This document shows positions 53,383 to 63,955 of a DNA stretch of 64,000 bases, piece by piece. Under the pieces are notes generated by a model. The model saw only the letters and a program-made list of their open reading frames with translations, did not search any database and was not told where the DNA came from. Made by a program: the position numbers and the translations under genes. Position 1 is the stretch's first letter, and each line of letters starts with the position of its first letter. The stretch comes from Corydoras sp. C115 (lineage: Eukaryota > Chordata > Actinopteri > Siluriformes > Callichthyidae): positions 1,051,501-1,115,500 of the forward strand of contig JAFMOC010000021.1 of the NCBI GenBank assembly GCA_019802505.1. The letters run 5' to 3'.

Positions 53383-53818
53383 TCTGGATTCACATATTCT
53401 CTCTGTGTCCGTGTGCATTCAAGGTAAATTGGCTGTTCTAAATTGCCCCCATCTTAAAAAGTTGAAAAAGTGATCTATTTTGCTTACAGTGCTTACACTC
53501 CACATTTAACCAATCCACGCAGTGAAACAAACACACACACATACACAGAGGCAATTGGGGTTGGGTGCCTTACCAAAGGGCACTTCTGCTAGAGTACTTG
53601 GTGGGACTGGGAATTGAACAGGGGACCTTCAGTTTGCAAGGCTGGTTCCTTAGTCACCCCAGTTTGTGTGTGTGTGTGTGAGCTTGTGGCCAGTGATGGA
53701 TTGGCCCCCTGTCCTGGGTGTAACTGTCCCAAAATTGTCCCTTATTGTCCGTATATGGGCACCCCCCCTGTGACCCTAGTATGGGATTAAACGGTCAAAA
53801 TAATGAAATAAAATCAGA
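53383..53818 (+). mobile_element. V-SINE, plus strand, interrupted by another SINE
   Basis: Left part 53383-53455 (ATTCTCTCTGTGTCCGTGTG, AAGGTAAATTGGCTGTTCTA); right part from about 53668 (GTGTGTGTGTGTGAGCTTGT, GATGGATTGGCCCCCTGTCC) to ATTAAACGGTCAAAATAATG. The gap holds a different SINE. Confidence 0.78.
53460..53665 (-). mobile_element. Second tRNA-like SINE family, nested
   Basis: Landmarks GTGATCTATTTTGCTTACAG, CACATTTAACCAATCCACGC, CAATTGGGGTTGGGTGCCTT and CAAGGCTGGTTCCTTAG match the 40260-40540 copy in order and strand. Confidence 0.75.
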
Positions 53819-53837
53819 CATTAAAGATAAGTATAGC

Positions 53838-53890
53838 TACATATTATGGCCTAAAGTATTTGGACACCTGAACATTGTCCTGTAATGCCA
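53838..53890. mobile_element. Tc1-like terminal repeat remnant
   Basis: ATTATGGCCTAAAGTATTTG GACACCTGAAC resembles Tc1 ends; no body. Confidence 0.45.
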
Positions 53891-53894
53891 AATA

Positions 53895-54685
53895 GCCTAA
53901 ACCTTTAGTTCTCTTACAGCCTGCGTTCATATAGAGAAACTTTTAAATTAAGTTAAAAGTTGGGATTGATTTCACTTTTGTCGCAAGTGTATTAGAAAGA
54001 AGAATGTAGGAAAAACTACCTGTCTTAGAGTTGCCTTCAAAAGAATATAAAAAATGCTGGATTAGCTTGAGCTAAGAGCTTTCTACAGCCCACTAAATTT
54101 ATTTAAGACCACATAATTTCCCAAGTTACCCATATGCAGGATACCTTGGCCAAGCGGAAAAAAAAACTGCTGCCACTAAGCACACAATTCTCTGAAATGT
54201 CACTATGTGATAAAGCATTAGCTTTTACTTTCAGTGGAACCAAGCCGGACCCGGATGAAACCACAAAACTAGCTCCAGACAATTACTTCTCCTTCACCAC
54301 GCTTGTTCATTTGCACTATGCATTCAAGCAGATAGTGTTCCCTTGGCAAGCAGAGGAAGTGTGATTTATCACATCCGATTAAAAAAGGCTACTTCTGAGT
54401 GGCATCCACAAAGCAGCTGCGTGCCTTCTACAGCGCAGAACAAAACTTTTATAAAATTGGATTTAAAGTTTACATAACATATTTTCGCCTCAATAATAGG
54501 CAAATCTAGTTTTGTCCTTTTTTCAGTCACATTAATTCAAATGTATAATAACGAACTGCCTTACAGTACTTACACAATAAAATATGATAAAGTTTGAACA
54601 CATTTACGAGAAAATATATACACAATAAAGAAATAAAAACCTAACCATTTATGTATAAAATGATCCATTATTCCATCCATTATTT
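53895..54685. other. Repeat-free block, possible conserved DNA
   Basis: 54130-54440 is unique, with a 76-codon plus frame (MQDTLAKRKKKLLPLSTQFS...) and a CTTTCAG acceptor-like site at 54226-54232, but no donor and no known domain. Confidence 0.42.
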
Positions 54686-54686
54686 A

Positions 54687-55024
54687 CTCATTCATTCATT
54701 CATCATCTTCCATTTGATCCTATACTATGGGCTATGGGTTCCCATACCCATCCAGGGGAGAACGTTTTGGGCTCTAGGCAGATACACCCAGAACAGGGGG
54801 CCAGTCTATCGCTGGGCACACACTCACTCACACACACACACACACTATATAGGGGTAATTTGGAGAAGCCAATTAATCTTGAATCCATGTTTTCAGATTG
54901 TGAGACTGAGGGAACTGGAGAACCCCAAGGAAACCTACGTGGACACAGGGAGAATGCGAAAGCTTTACCCAGATCAGGATTCGCATCTAAATCCCCAGTT
55001 AACCACTAAGCCACCGTGCCACCC
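54687..55024 (-). mobile_element. V-SINE, minus strand
   Basis: CATTCATTCATTCATCATCT to GCCACCGTGCCACCC, aged, with an insertion (GACTGAGGGAACTGG) in the V domain and the B box partly deleted. Confidence 0.87.
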
Positions 55025-55099
55025 TGACATTCTGACTTACAGTTAAACAAAAACATTTAAACACAATTTAAATTAAAAAAATCATTATTGTCATTATAT

Positions 55100-55435
55100 C
55101 CTTCATTCATTCATTATCCTCTATTAGGGTCGCGGTGGGGTTCCCCATGCCCATCCAGGGGAGAACGTCTCGGGCGCTGGGCAGATAGACCCAGGACAGG
55201 GCGCCAATCCATCGCTGGGCACACTCACTCACACAGACACACTCTATATGGGGCAATTTAGAGAACTCAATTAACTTGATCCATGTTTTTGGACTGTGGG
55301 AGGAAACCGGAGAACCCGGAGAAAACCCACACGGACACGGGGAGAACATGGAAACTCCACCCAGTTGGGGATTCGAACCAGGAATCCCTAGTGCTGAGAG
55401 GCGAACGTGCTAACCACTATGCCACCGTGCCGCCC
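55100..55435 (-). mobile_element. V-SINE, minus strand, 15-bp TSD
   Basis: Young copy near the consensus; the tail has lost the CTTCCGCTTTAT block. TTATTGTCATTATAT flanks it exactly at 55085-55099 and 55436-55450. Confidence 0.95.
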
Positions 55436-55499
55436 TTATTGTCATTATATATTTTTTATTAATTAATAAAAATAATCCTATTTAATTAATAAAAAAGAT

Positions 55500-55690
55500 C
55501 CTAAATCTTCTGTTTAATCCTGTACTAGGGTGACAGGGTGGGTTCCCATGCCCATCCAGATACACCCAGGACAGGGCACCAATCCATCGCTGGGCATACA
55601 CAAACACACACATTTATGCCACACACACAAACACAATCACACACACTATATGGGGCAATTTACAGCAAAATACCTTGAATACCTTGACTC
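55500..55690 (-). mobile_element. V-SINE, minus strand, 3' half only
   Basis: ATCTTCTGTTTAATCCTGTA to GGGGCAATTTACAGCAAAAT; head and V domain missing. Confidence 0.82.
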
Positions 55691-55839
55691 CCATATGGTG
55701 CATTGCCACATTGCAGAATAAATTATTATAATTTTTTTTTCTTTTTACTGATGTGTTAGATTGACCTCCAAATTTCAGATCTGCAGATTACAATCTGATC
55801 TTTTACATCAGCTCACAGGACACTGCCTACAGGAAGGAT

Positions 55840-56040
55840 ACTGGTGGTTTGACATTTTCAGTTGGTGGATTATTCTCAGATAGCACCTGCTCTGTAATAG
55901 TACAGTAGGGTCTGGATTATTTAAACCAGTATAAATGTAATTTTCAGATTATTTAAAGGGACACACTGTCCTCAGACTGGAATTGTATAATGAGTGAGTG
56001 CATTTTATGGTAAGTGTAGAGTGTAAAAACAAGGAGGTAC
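55840..56040 (+). mobile_element. MITE of the CAGTACCAGTCAAAAG family (interior)
   Basis: GGTGGATTATTCTCAGATAG, CACCTGCTCTGTAATAG and GTAAGTGTAGAGTGTAAAAA keep family order. Ends not identified. Confidence 0.6.
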
Positions 56041-56044
56041 ATAT

Positions 56045-56185
56045 TCAGTCGAAGGCTGGTTAAGGAATCAGCCTTGTGACCTGATGGTACCCGGATTGAT
56101 TCCCAGTCCCACTAATTACTATGGCTGAAGTGCCCCAATTTCACCTGGGCGCTGTATGCAAGGCAGGTGTGCTCACTTCACTCAG
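56045..56185 (+). mobile_element. Second tRNA-like SINE family, plus strand
   Basis: AAGGCTGGTTAAGGAATCAG head, B-box-like GGATTGATTCCC at 56092-56103, then GAAGTGCCCCAATTTCACCT and GCAGGTGTGCTCACTTCACT. Truncated at a microsatellite. Confidence 0.65.
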
Positions 56186-56187
56186 TT

Positions 56188-56230
56188 GTATATATATATA
56201 TATATATATATATGTGTATGTATATATATG

Positions 56231-56263
<33 letters not shown>
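56188..56263. repeat. (TA)n(TG)n microsatellite
   Basis: TA run, GTATG breaks, then a TG run of nine units. Confidence 0.97.
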
Positions 56264-56264
<1 letters not shown>

Positions 56265-56545
56265 GAGGGATGGATTAGTGGTTCACCACTTCACCTCTCA
56301 GCACTGGAGACCCAGATTCAAATCCCAATATGGGTGGAGATTCCATGTTCTCCATGTGTCAACATGGGTTTCCTCCAGGTTCTCCAGTTTCCTCCCAGAA
56401 TCCAAAAATATGGATTCAAGGTAAAATGAATGCACTGAATTGCCAAGACATCAATTGGTTGGGCATGGGGAACCCCCATGAGCCTAGTTGAGCATTAAGC
56501 AAAAGATAATGAATGAATGAATGAATGAATTAATTAATTAATTAA
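56264..56545 (+). mobile_element. V-SINE, plus strand
   Basis: GGAGGGATGGATTAGTGGTT to GAATGAATGAATGAATTAATTA; the body between GAATTGCC and GGGCATGGGG is deleted. Confidence 0.86.
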
Positions 56546-57262
56546 TGAAAAATATAGTACAAGTTGATATACATGGAAGTCCAAGTTGAAAAACAAGTTA
56601 ATTTCAATCCACTGACTTCAAGTCCATGGTCTAAAACTGAAGTTTTAGGTAACGGTACTCTAAGGCAAAATAATGGTCCATCCAAGTGTGAATAAATCAT
56701 TATGGCTATGAAAATGGCTTTTGTAGGTAGTGTAATATTATTCTCTAGGCAGCGGAAAGAGCTGGGAGCTTTTTACTGACAGTAATGACTTTCTTCTTAT
56801 CAATCATTTTACTCAACACTGTCCTTAATCACATCATTAGATTTCTTATTTTGTGGTGAACCATTTCTCCATTTCATTCTGTTTAGCAAAGAGAAGACTA
56901 TCTAACATGACAATGTGGCTAATTTATTTCAATACAAAGCAACTGGATACCTCAAATGCAGGCCAAATTCAAGCTGAAAACGTAATAAACCCAACCTAAA
57001 CCCATCCCATGTGCCAATGTGCCTGCTAATAAAGAGCATTCACATCACATAGCGGAAAGTTTGTTTAACATTTCTTCTCTTCATTACCCTGGTAAGAACG
57101 GAGATTAAACAAATCACACTGTTTATCTCAGTGAATTACTAAATGACTGCCTATAATTTTTTTAAGAATGTTTATTTGTTTTCGATTTACACCTTATAGT
57201 CAGAACTTTATGACCGATGGGAATTTTCACAAATCATTTTATAGGTGTTCGATTCTTTAGAA
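56546..57262. other. AT-rich intergenic DNA
   Basis: No gene or repeat recognised. Confidence 0.4.
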
Positions 57263-57263
57263 C

Positions 57264-57310
57264 GGGCGACAGGGTGGCATAGTCTTTAGCACATCCACCT
57301 GAGAGGCGAT
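57264..57310 (+). mobile_element. V-SINE head fragment, plus strand
   Basis: CGGGCGACAGGGTGGCATAG to CACCTGAGAGGCG only; followed by a LINE-end-like GACTTTACTGTCATACGCAT. Confidence 0.65.
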
Positions 57311-57485
57311 CCAAGGATTCAAGGAGACTTTACTGTCATACGCATGAATAAAAAACAAAACTGTGTTTTACTGACCCAGTTTTACCAATTTCTATTAGAA
57401 GTGGAATTAAAATTTGAAATGTAAAAATGAGATTTACAATAAAATATAGCATCTGTAAAAACACCCACCCACATATATATATATA

Positions 57486-57529
57486 TTTGCTGCAATATAT
57501 ATATATATATATATATATATTGCAGCAAA
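57486..57529. repeat. 44-bp perfect AT palindrome
   Basis: TTTGCTGCA, (AT)13, TGCAGCAAA: a perfect inverted repeat able to form a cruciform. A second short TA run lies just left (57473-57486). Confidence 0.95.
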
Positions 57530-57724
57530 AATATATAAAATATATACTGAAGGTATAAAATTAATGACTCAGAAATGTGTAATGTGAAATGTTGAAATGT
57601 TAGCAGCAGTTATATGTAAATGAGATAATAAGAAAGTGTCTGCTGAGGGAAGTGACACAGTGTAAAGTGTCCATGAGGAGTGTCTGTTAGGTTAAATGGA
57701 GTTTAAGAGTCTATATATCTAAAG

Positions 57725-57815
57725 TTATAATATCTAAAGTGCCCCTATATACTGTGTGAGTCTGTGTGTGCGCCCAGTCCTAGGCCCATCACCCACAGCT
57801 TTCTATCCTGAATGA
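57725..57815 (+). mobile_element. V-SINE body fragment, plus strand
   Basis: AAGTGCCCCTATATACTGTG and CGCCCAGTCCTAGGCCCATC, then TATCCTGAATGAGTTTGGGG. Confidence 0.6.
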
Positions 57816-58394
57816 GTTTGGGGAAAAAACAAAAATAATAAGCGCACAAAGTTTATCTTCCCTGTGTTTAAGTTTAATTCCAGGGCATTATTTCTTTTGC
57901 TGAAATTTGCAAACACACACACACACAAACATAAACACAAACACACACATAGATATAAATACATATATACACACATATACAGTATGTATGTATAAAGTAG
58001 CATTATTAATTTTCGGTCTGTTGTATGTCTGTAGCTTTTCAGTGCTTTGGTAATATTGCACCCACTTTTACAGTCATAGCTGTTAAGCTCTATGAATTGA
58101 ATTAAATTAAATTGAGAGAGGTTCATTTAGCTTTTCACTGTAATTATACTGATTGCTGAATCTTTGCATGGTTTATTAGTGTAGGTTATGTGTTAATAAA
58201 GGTTTCATTTATTTTCACCGGTTTGTCTGCATACACTTTATTCAAAGAGTGATTGATGCAGATATCTGAAAGACAATAAATCACTTATGAAATCTTTGTA
58301 AATCAAATGTTGAGTAATAACCTTTATAATATCTTTCTTTAGTCAGTAACCATAGATACCACATGACATTTTTGATTTCATGTTCAAGAGTTTT
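57816..58394. other. AT-rich intergenic DNA
   Basis: CA-rich stretch at 57910-57980; no gene seen. Confidence 0.4.
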
Positions 58395-58396
58395 CT

Positions 58397-58710
58397 AAGC
58401 GATGTGGTGGTATAGTCTGCCTCCCAATCGAATCCTGATCTGGGTGGAGTTTCCATGTTCTCCACATGTTATTCCCATTCCTCCCATAGTCCAAAAACAT
58501 GGATTGAAGGTGAATTGACTGCTCTATATCGCCCCTATATACTGTGTGTATGTGTATGTGTGTGAGAGAATGTGTGTGCCCAGTAATGGATTGGCGCTCT
58601 GTACTGGGTGTATCTGCCCAGTGGCTGAACATTCTCCCCTGGATGAGCATGGGGAACCCCTTTGTGACTCTAGTGGGTGCTAAAGTGAAGAATAATGAGA
58701 TGAGATGAGA
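58397..58710 (+). mobile_element. V-SINE, plus strand
   Basis: AAGCGATGTGGTGGTATAGT to AATAATGAGATGAGATGAGA. Head partly deleted before the B box; body contains extra GTATGTGT units. Confidence 0.87.
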
Positions 58711-60003
58711 ATGTTTAGGTGGAATGCTGGTGCCAATTCGAATGATGTGGTATTAAAAAATGAGCTGAAACAACAGCATGCAAATCTCTCCACTTTTAAC
58801 CAGATTACATCGAGATGAAACACATGCTACCACTGAGTTGGTGCATATGTTGTAATATACATTAAATTATGCAGTCTGCTTTGTGACAAAGTAAGCACAC
58901 ACAGACCTTACATAGAGATTTCACAACAAAGGCATAAAAGAACCAATTACATAACTTTTCCTTCTTCCGCAGCAACAAAATAGGGTCTCATAAACCCAGA
59001 TGGGATTTAGTTAGCGTCCTACTATACTGAAATCAGACATGTCCTTGGGATGTGGCAGCTTTAATGATGGCCTGTGATGGGTCAAAAGGCAGCCAGACCA
59101 ATTGTTTCTAGAGAAGTGATGCTATTCATCATATTATTGTCCCCTTCAATGAGGAGGGGATTTTTGATACCATAGGGGAGGAGATATACCCCACCCCCAA
59201 AAATTCCCTCCTACTGTGTCTCTTAAATGCACAAGATGGTACTTTGGAAAATGAAAACAATTTTAAAAACAAGAAAACGAGGCTGATTCTGCCAACTATT
59301 GATTTCATTAAGGAACTTTCATTAACTGACCGCCGTCTGTAGGATTTGTGACGTTTTCTTAGCAACATTTACATTAACAATATCTGGCATACTCACATAA
59401 TTGCTTTGTCTTTTATTTTCTCTCAGTAAACAAAAATTTTCCATGCAATTACAGATGGCCTATAACCCAAGAACCAATCAGCTAAAACCTTGTTATGAGC
59501 CTGAGTAGGTAAATAAGAGACCAAATAATAGAAGAATTAAGTCAGATGTCACTTTATAAGTAAGTACATAGAAATCTCTAAAGTGCTGTTTAAAAAGGGA
59601 TAATTCTTCCTTTTCTTTTGAAGCCTTCCGGTGTTCCAGAGGCATTTCTTTTAATAAGAACATTAAATGACAGTGATGTTTGTCTTTCCCGTCTCCTGAG
59701 ATGGTTTTAATTGAAATGAGCTTTATGTTTAAAAGGCTGTGATACAGAGCACATTTGGCTTTGCACCTAGAGACAGGATGTGAAGGACCATTTCTAGCAT
59801 GGTAGGCAAACGTCAGGAAATACATCAGGGATAAAAGCCTGATGTGGAGAACTGCAGTTTTAGGCCTTTTTTCTTGTTAATTTAATCTTTCTAATGTTTT
59901 TTTGTTCACTTGTGCTATATTTGTAGCATTACATATACAGTAATATGTAATATAATACTTTTAGCATTATTGGTGTTTTTTTTCCACATTGTTATGGTTT
60001 TTG
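58711..60003. other. Repeat-poor block
   Basis: About 1.3 kb without a SINE. 59100-59370 and 59490-59830 are unique and open in short minus-strand frames, but there is no recognisable protein. Candidate conserved non-coding DNA. Confidence 0.42.
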
Positions 60004-60289
60004 TTTTTGTACATTTTTGTCCTTTTATCAAGTTTGTCCTTTTATTAAGTTAGCTGGTGCTTTACTTCTCCGTTGCCTGATCTTCATTTAGCTGGACAAT
60101 GAGACTGACCGCACCCTTCCGGATGAAAAACAGATCCCCTTTTCCGCTCCAAATACAGTGAGTGACATTCAGATAATAAGGGTGGGCACCCTAACCCACA
60201 AGCAACTCAGAACATGCATAATAAAAATACAAAGTGCTTGGAGGAGCGCACTTTGGACGGAAGCCCTGTGCAATGTATAGACAATGTCT
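60004..60289 (+). repeat. Duplicated exon-like block, copy 1
   Basis: Contains a pyrimidine-rich TTGCCTGATCTTCATTTAG acceptor-like site before CTGGACAATG at 60092 and a donor-like ACA|GTGAGT at 60158. The 66 bases between are open in one frame (LDNETDRTLPDEKQIPFSA...). About 80% similar to 60335-60611. Differences in the 45 aligned codon-region bases fall mainly at first codon positions, which argues against coding constraint. Confidence 0.6.
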
Positions 60290-60334
60290 ATACGATTTCG
60301 TTGTTGTGTTTTTTTTTTTGGGAGGGTGGTTGCA

Positions 60335-60611
60335 TTTTTGTACATTTTTGTCCTTTTATCATCTTAAGTTGGCCTACAATTTACTGCTCCATTGCCTGAT
60401 CTTCCATTTAGCTGAACAACAAGACTGACAGCGCCTTTCTGGACAAAAAACAGATCTCCCCCTCCGGCTCCAAGTACGGCAAGTGACATGATCAAGTAAT
60501 AAAGTTGGGCACCCTAACCCACAAACAGCTCAAAGCATGCATAGTAAAAATACAAAGTGCTTGGAAGACCGCTGTACTGACAAAAGCCCCTTGCAATGTA
60601 TAGACAATGTC
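60335..60611 (+). repeat. Duplicated exon-like block, copy 2
   Basis: Offset 320 bases from copy 1. The acceptor-like site is kept (TTGCCTGATCTTCCATTTAG, before CTGAACAACA at 60412), the donor-like site reads G|GCAAGT instead of GTGAGT, and one extra base changes the frame near its end, giving SGSKYGK and a stop. AATAAA follows at 60498-60503. Confidence 0.6.
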
Positions 60612-61086
60612 CCATCATCCACACTCAAGCACCCTTTTAACAGGAAAACAGGGACTAATTATTGGTTTCAAATGCACCAGAAAGTGAATCACAGGTGCAC
60701 CATGCCATGTCCTGTCAGCACCATGCACTCCACTAAACGCAAAGTGTGGTTTCAGCTAGAAAAACATTCAGCCACTTTACATCCAAGTGATATAAAGTAA
60801 CGTAGAGAGAAAACATTCATAAGACATGTTTCTTTTGGAAACAGTCTGATTTATTTGTTTTGGCTCTAAGGAACAAACGAATTAAACTGAATCATACTTG
60901 AGGCTTTTATTTTTATCATGCCCAGTTTTTATTACCTGCCCCAAATCTAGTCGACTCGTTAAAAAGCAGCTTTTTACATGATGTACTGTAGGTATTGTAT
61001 AAGGTTACATTGGTGCAGAGAAAGGTTTATCTTGAACTCAGATCATTGAACAGTCACTAAAAATAAAGTTATATTTTCAAAACATC
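60612..61086. other. Intergenic DNA
   Basis: The open plus frame from the duplicated block continues to 60800 without a known domain. The remainder is AT-rich. Confidence 0.4.
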
Positions 61087-61087
61087 A

Positions 61088-61432
61088 CATCCATCCATTA
61101 TCTTCCGCTTTATCCTCTATTAGGGTCGCGGTGGGGTTCCCCATGCCCATCCAGGGGAGAACGTCTCGGGTGCTGGGCAGATAGACCCAGGACAGGGCGC
61201 CAATCTATCGCTGGGCACACACTCACTCACACAAACACACTCTATATGGGGAAATTTGGAGAATTCAATTGACTTGATCCATGTTTTTGGACTGTGGGAG
61301 GAAACTGGAGAACCCGGAGGAAACCCACGCGGACACGGGGAGAATATGGAAACTCCACCCAGATTTGGATTTAAACCGGGAATCCCTAGCGCTGAGAGGC
61401 GAACATGCTTACCACTAAGCCACCATGCTGCC
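61088..61432 (-). mobile_element. V-SINE, minus strand
   Basis: CATCCATCCATTATCTTCCG to GCCACCATGCTGCC; near consensus, one of the younger copies. No clear target duplication. Confidence 0.92.
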
Positions 61433-61443
61433 CCTTACATATA

Positions 61444-61755
61444 CATTCATTCATTCCTCTCCGCATAATCCTCTATTATGGTTGTGGGGGGGTTCCCCAT
61501 GCCCATCCAGGGGAGAATGTTTCAGGTGCTGGGCAGATACACCCAGAACAGGGCGCCAATCTATCACTGGGCACACACACTAACACACACACACACACTT
61601 CATGGGTAAATTTAGAGCATTTAATTTACCTTGAATCCATGTCTTTGGACTGTGGGAGGAAACCGGAGGACCACATGGACACAGGAAATCCACACGGACA
61701 CAGGGAGAACATGGAAACTCCACCCTGAGTGGGATTTGAACCTGGATCGCCAGCA
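61444..61755 (-). mobile_element. V-SINE, minus strand, head truncated
   Basis: CATTCATTCATTCCTCTCCG to GGATTTGAACCTGGATCGCC. The V domain carries an extra GGACACAGGAAATCCACAC segment. It follows the previous minus copy by about 12 bases. Confidence 0.88.
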
Positions 61756-61816
61756 CCTGTAAACTACGTATGTCACAATTCTAGTGCATTTTAGGTGGTA
61801 TAGCCAATTTAATGCC

Positions 61817-62097
61817 TTATCCAAAGTTTATTAAAATAGCTGTAGCTGTAGCTATTGCCAGACAGTCAGTAAGTATATTTGTCTCCTCCGCAGCTGTCCT
61901 TGTGTTATATTTCTCAGTGCAGTGCTGGACTTGGTGAAAAATGAGTTTATGTCTTCCACTTGACTCTTCCTTAGGCAGGTAATAATGTTGAGTTTCCCCT
62001 GAGTCTCTTCCTCTTCGACTAGACATATAAGACGCATCTGCCTTTTGCCGAAGGGCACATGTTGACACAAAGCTACGGTCATCTGATCTTGAGCCAC
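61817..62097 (-). other. Unassigned pair of overlapping open frames
   Basis: Two minus-strand frames of 81 and 83 codons overlap almost fully. One reads MAQDQMTVALCQHVPFGKRQ then LICLVEEEETQGKLNI and VEDINSFFTKSSTALRNITQ. The sequence is unique in the window, with no repeat landmarks. I do not recognise a family. A CTCAAGATCAG acceptor-like site precedes 62086, but no donor is clear. It could be an unrecognised exon, a pseudogene or chance. Confidence 0.25.
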
Positions 62098-62289
62098 GTT
62101 CGATACAGTAAGTAGACGGCAGTGTGAGGGGATTTTATAGATCCACCGACGTTTCTGGCCAATTTAACGAGAAAAATTTGACATACCAAAATCAATCATC
62201 AGGCTGTTGGACTCCTGAATCGTTACTAGGTCCTAGAACCTGCTGGTCCTCTCACTGGATTACTGCATTTAAAACATCAGCTGTAAGGT

Positions 62290-62520
62290 GTTTTGCTTAC
62301 ACTTTTTACGAATCTGGTATTCATAACGCATTATAAAGGCATTCATAAAGCTTTATAAAGTGTCCATAATGTTCTAGAACACGTCATAACTAATGTTAAT
62401 ACACATAGAGGTTTATAGTTACACTCATAGAACGTGTCATAAAAACACGTAACAAGGCTTAAAAATACAGTGACAAAATGCATTATAATGCTGAAAGAAG
62501 TCTCCTCTTTAAATGAAACT
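62290..62520. mobile_element. MITE fragment, GGTAACACTTTA family
   Basis: CTTACACTTTTTACGAATCT GGTATTCATAACGCATTATA and later ATTTATAATGC motifs repeat the left half of the following element; its right half is missing. Confidence 0.75.
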
Positions 62521-62524
62521 AAGG

Positions 62525-63098
62525 TAACACTTTCTATGAATACGGTATTCATAATGCATTATAAGTGCAGGTATAAAGCTTTATAACAATTGTCATAAGC
62601 CTTGTTAATGTACATAGATGTTTATAATCGCAGTCATGAATTGTTATAACAATTTGACATAAGGCTTTATAACACAATGTGACATAATGCATTATAATAT
62701 GAACTTATAGAAACTTTTGATTCTTTGGATGTTTAGACATTCTTACTCAAAACAAAATGATTTCACTTCACTTAAAGTCTGCAAAGAGCATTTATAAACT
62801 TTTATAAGGCATTATGTACTACTATGTATGCAGTCTCTTTCAAAGAGGTAATTAAAGCCAACAGTATATAATAAGTTGATGAACAGCTAAAATATGTAAT
62901 TTATAATGCATTATGTCACTTTGTTTTATAAAGCCTTATGGCATATTCTTATAACACTTTATGAATATGGTTATGTGCAGTTGTGCACATTAACAAAGTT
63001 TTATGACAAGTATTATACAGCATTATAAATACTTTATGAAGCTTAATGAATGTGTTATTAATGCATTATGGATACCGGATTTAGGTAAAGAGTTACAG
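62525..63098. mobile_element. MITE, GGTAACACTTTA family, complete
   Basis: Left end GGTAACACTTTCTATGAATA and right end inverse TGTAACTCTTTACCTAAATC are paired terminal repeats. The interior matches 41128-41737 in order (TTTTGATTCTTTGGATGTTT, ACTTAAAGTCTGCAAAGAGC, AATTTATAATGCATTATGTC). GAAACT occurs beside both ends, a weak target duplication. Confidence 0.82.
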
Positions 63099-63800
63099 AA
63101 ACTCGCTATGTCTCCTATTTGCAGCACGATGAAAATGTTCATAACCACACATAATAGCTTATAAGCTCTTTTTATAGGTGTTAGAGGTAAATATTTAATT
63201 TACTGCAGTGCTTTTGTTTTCTGTCCACTCAGCTTTTTACAAGTCCAGCACATACAAAATACGTGAATAACAAGGAAGACAATGACCATGCTGAATTTAT
63301 GCGGCTAACAGCAATTATGGCTGGCAAGGATTCCTTTTTTTCATACACTTCCTTTCACACTGACCTTTCCACATGAAAGGAGAGAGGGTTCAAGAGTGCT
63401 CTGTTGCCCATGGCAATGCTCGCAGCAATAGTAAATCAGAGGTGTTGTTTAGCCTTTGACAACAAAGGGTGAAACTCTCTCTATTTCACTTAACAGAGTC
63501 TTCTGCTCTTGTAATTAGACTTTAAAAATAATGGTTCCCTACTTTGATGTCATTTACATTCATTAGCAGATGATTTTCCACAAAATGACTGATGAAGAGG
63601 CAGACTATGGTCTCATGAATAAAGCTGTGGAGATAAGAAGTTATTCTTATTCAAAAGGTTAACTCAAAACATTTGTTTTGTTCCCAGCATGCCGGTTTGC
63701 ACAACAACTGGCAAGAAAAGTTATAAAAGCAGATTTCCAGAAAAGTAGTTTTTTTTAATAATATTAATACAATATTTTTAAAAATACAATAAATAAATAA
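63099..63800. other. Intergenic DNA
   Basis: No gene recognised; a trace of a SINE tail inverse (CATTAGCAGATGATTTTCC) at 63560-63580. Confidence 0.4.
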
Positions 63801-63802
63801 AT

Positions 63803-63940
63803 TAATTCATTCATTCATTATCTTTTGCTTAATTCTCTACTAGGGGCATGGTGGGCTTCCCCATGCCTTTCCAGGGGAGAATGTTTCAGGCGCTGAGCAG
63901 ATACACCCAGGACAGGGCACAATTCTATCACTGGACATCT
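63803..63940 (-). mobile_element. V-SINE, minus strand, 3' end only
   Basis: CATTCATTCATTATCTTTTG to CAATTCTATCACTGGACATC. Body is cut off at the consensus GGGCACAC. Confidence 0.88.
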
Positions 63941-63955
63941 TAAAATACATCCTTT

